DNA from: Acanthamoeba sp. SK_2022b
Lineage: Eukaryota > Discosea > Longamoebia > Acanthamoebidae
Direction: 5' to 3'
NCBI GenBank assembly: GCA_027943245.1
Contig: JANDJZ010000054.1
Coordinates: 62,001-126,000 of the forward strand
Length of the DNA stretch: 64,000 nucleotides
In this document: in pieces, positions 61,796 to 64,000 of the stretch
Layout: every line of letters begins with the position of its first letter
Numbering within the stretch: position 1 is the stretch's first letter
Position numbers and translations under genes: made by a program
Notes under the pieces: generated by a model
Told to the model about the DNA's origin: nothing
What the model saw: the letters and a program-made list of their open reading frames with translations, nothing else
Database searches by the model: none

Positions 61796-64000
61796 CTACT
61801 GGAAGAAGTAGGGGCTGTTGAGGATCTCCTGGAGGTCAAGGTTGCCCTTGGGCGGCACGGGCGGGAACTCAATGCCAGGGTAGGTCCGCTTGAAGTGCAC
61901 CAGAAGGTCGTGGAGGAGCGGCCGCGAGTGAAGGTCCACGAATGTTCGTCGTAGGATGCCGTTCATCGTGTCCACTGTCGAGGCGTGCGTCCAGTAGCTG
62001 TCGTGCACCGACGCGTACGTGAGGCCTACACCACAACCACACCCGGGTAAGAATCGACAGCAAAAAAGCAGAGCAGAGCAAAGAGCCGGGAGAAGGTGGT
62101 GGTGGTGGGAGGGGCATACCCGCATCGTGGCACTCGAGAGCAGTGAGCATCATGTGCGTCGAGTCCAGCGAGTGGACGTAGTTGGGAGGGAAGGCGGTCC
62201 GATGCTTTCGTGTGTTGACCGGCAGGCTGTCGTTTTCCTCCCTGACCAGCATCACCTTCTGTAGGGCGGTGGTAACGACGTGGCTTTGCTTGCTCTTGGT
62301 GCGGTAGGGCTGCACCACTGGCAGCCCCATGGGCGTGACCCACGTTACGGGCTTACCCTGCTTCGCGATCAGCGTCGCACAATCGCCTGTCGTGGAGGGA
62401 ATCGGTGAGTTAACCTTGACCCACAGCAGAGAGCCGATTGGGTCGCTGGCCGGACGTACTGAGCCAGGTCATGATCTCTCTCGCTCCACTAAACATCTCT
62501 TTAATGGAGGAGAACGTCGACGTGGCAAGGTATCGGGAGGCGATGAACATATCCTCGTCGGAGATCTTGCCCTTGTCCTTCAGTGCGTTCTCAATCTGCT
62601 GCCTCGCTCCGATGAATGTGACGCCGTACACGCTGCGTGAAGCAGAGACGGAAAGTCAGAATTCAACACATCGGCGTAGGCGTACAAAACCACGGTATCG
62701 ACTGGCAAAGACGTACCTGGTCATCACGGTCTGCTTTATGGTCTTCCGGTCAACCTTGCCCAGCAGCGTCTGCGCGATCTCGAGTCCGCTGGCCGCGTCG
62801 TCCTCGATCCGTCGAACGACAAGCCCCACCACGCCCGAGTACACATCCTGTGGTCGTTCTGACGGCAGGAGGTTCACTTGTCGCGCGCCCATTTCGTCGC
62901 CACCCAAGGCGGCGTAGTGCTGCAATCCATTACAGGAGCCGTCCTGGTGGATGGGCAGCGTAGAGACATAGGTCTCGGGGCTGCCGCTGTTGTAGGCGTT
63001 GACGAGTTCGATCGACGCGGCGAGGCACTGCCACGGCTTGTCGGCCTGCAGCCACCAGCGCTGGCCGCTGAGAGGGTTCGACGCCGAATCCAGGATGCTG
63101 TCCATGTTGTTCTCCACGAATCGCACACGGTCCGCAAAGGTGATCTTGTCATTGCCGTACACGTTGGCCAAATGCACTTTCAGCCTGTGCAGCCAATCAA
63201 CACGACGAAAAGTATAAATAATCTCAACGGTCAGGCCGGATCGCCTTCCGCGGAGAGAGGGCAAAAGGGGAGCGAGGAGCCATTAGGGGAAGAAGAGCAA
63301 CAACAACAACAACAACGTACCAACGCAATCCGGACTCGCCAAGCGGCTTGCCGTCGGCGAATGTGAGGAGACCACGGCATAGATCCTGGCCCAGATGGTT
63401 CAGGTGGGGCGGAATGGGGTAGGTACGGCCACGGAAATCCATGTTGTGAGGGTAGTAAAAGGTCCTGTTCCGACACTCCTTCGCGACCTAGAGAGGAGCA
63501 AATTAACAAAAACAAAAGCGTTAGTAACGCCATTCAGCGAGTTGGAGGGGGAGCTTGGAGAACAAGGCAGGGCAGCGAAGGAAATGGAAGGCACCTGAAG
63601 TTTGTATGTCACGTCGCAGCGGAGCGAATGGAGGTTGTTGTTGGCGGTCTTCACCTTCTTACGCTCGCGGTCAAACTTCTGCTTGACATCAAAGTCCGTG
63701 AAGTACTCGGCCGGGGGTTCGGGTTCGGGCTGGGCACACAAGAGCGTGAGCGAGGACGGGGTGAGAAGGTGTTCCTACGGGGAGGGGAAATGGAAAGGAA
63801 AAGGAAAACTCGGGGGGGGGGACGTACAACGTTGGCGCGGCTCGGGAGGTCGGCAATGCCGCCGCCGTTCTCCCAGGCCTCGCAGATGACATCGTGCATG
63901 CGATCATTGATGCGCCAAGGAGTCGAGGAGAGGACGTTGAGGCACCGGTAGACGTTGTCCATGGACGCGCTGCGGAGGACCTCGGTCTGCATGCGGGAGC
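61796..64000 (-). CDS. polrmt: mitochondrial DNA-directed RNA polymerase (T7-like), C-terminal part, 5' end beyond window
   Basis: Exons read leftward from the right edge: [25 protein letters not shown]-type linkers, then [80 protein letters not shown] (first catalytic Asp), [83 protein letters not shown] (second catalytic Asp) and a C-terminus NSPYFFQ with stop at 61796-61798. The order and the [11 protein letters not shown], Arg-Lys O-helix-like and VHDSYWTHA motifs are diagnostic of the single-subunit polymerase that transcribes mitochondrial DNA. The N-terminal promoter-binding part is outside the window. Confidence 0.95.

Overview
The window is nuclear DNA from a free-living amoeba, most probably Acanthamoeba or a close amoebozoan relative. 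The evidence is indirect: GC-rich coding sequence, many short (about 60-120 nt) spliceosomal introns with GTACG/GTGCG-type donors, very tight gene spacing, and families typical of Amoebozoa (SH2-containing TKL kinase, frizzled/smoothened-like receptor, Lvs/BEACH protein, hybrid histidine kinase, copine). It is eukaryotic throughout. I see no operons, CRISPR arrays or complete mobile elements. Gene models were joined by hand from exon reading frames and protein-family conservation, so outer starts and some internal junctions are provisional.

Layout, left to right. A partial BEACH-family protein (minus, 1-5856) is followed by a 2.1 kb gene-poor stretch that is strikingly CpG-depleted. Then come a Rab7-like GTPase (minus), an SLX9-like ribosome biogenesis factor (plus), imidazolonepropionase (plus), and a protein kinase with a C-terminal SH2 domain (plus). 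A run of minus-strand signalling genes follows: diacylglycerol kinase, PH-ankyrin-PH protein, C2/transmembrane/tandem-PH protein, hybrid histidine kinase, and the E3 ligase COP1. On the plus strand are a bacterial-type DNA topoisomerase III with a SAP domain and a likely mitochondrial presequence, a bacterial-type glycosyltransferase, and a frizzled-like receptor. The right third holds a PH/coiled-coil protein (minus), a PPM-phosphatase-like protein (plus), the HAD phosphatase GEP4 (plus), an LYR-motif protein (minus), splicing factor SF3A2 (minus), a copine fused to a FYVE finger (plus), a multi-pass membrane protein (minus), a WKF-domain nucleolar protein (minus), a small hypothetical gene (plus), and a partial mitochondrial T7-like RNA polymerase (minus, running off the right edge).

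The genes do not form one pathway. Two loose themes recur. Membrane and phosphoinositide signalling is represented by DGK, four PH domains in two adjacent genes, copine-FYVE, Rab7, BEACH and frizzled-like proteins. Mitochondrial maintenance is represented by RNA polymerase, GEP4, the LYR protein and the presequence-bearing topoisomerase. The most notable observations are the CpG-depleted island with an internal inverted repeat, the SAP-topoisomerase III of bacterial type, the copine-FYVE fusion whose zinc-finger core is encoded by an 11-nt microexon, the C2-TM-PH-PH architecture, and the consistent sense-strand GT repeats in introns.
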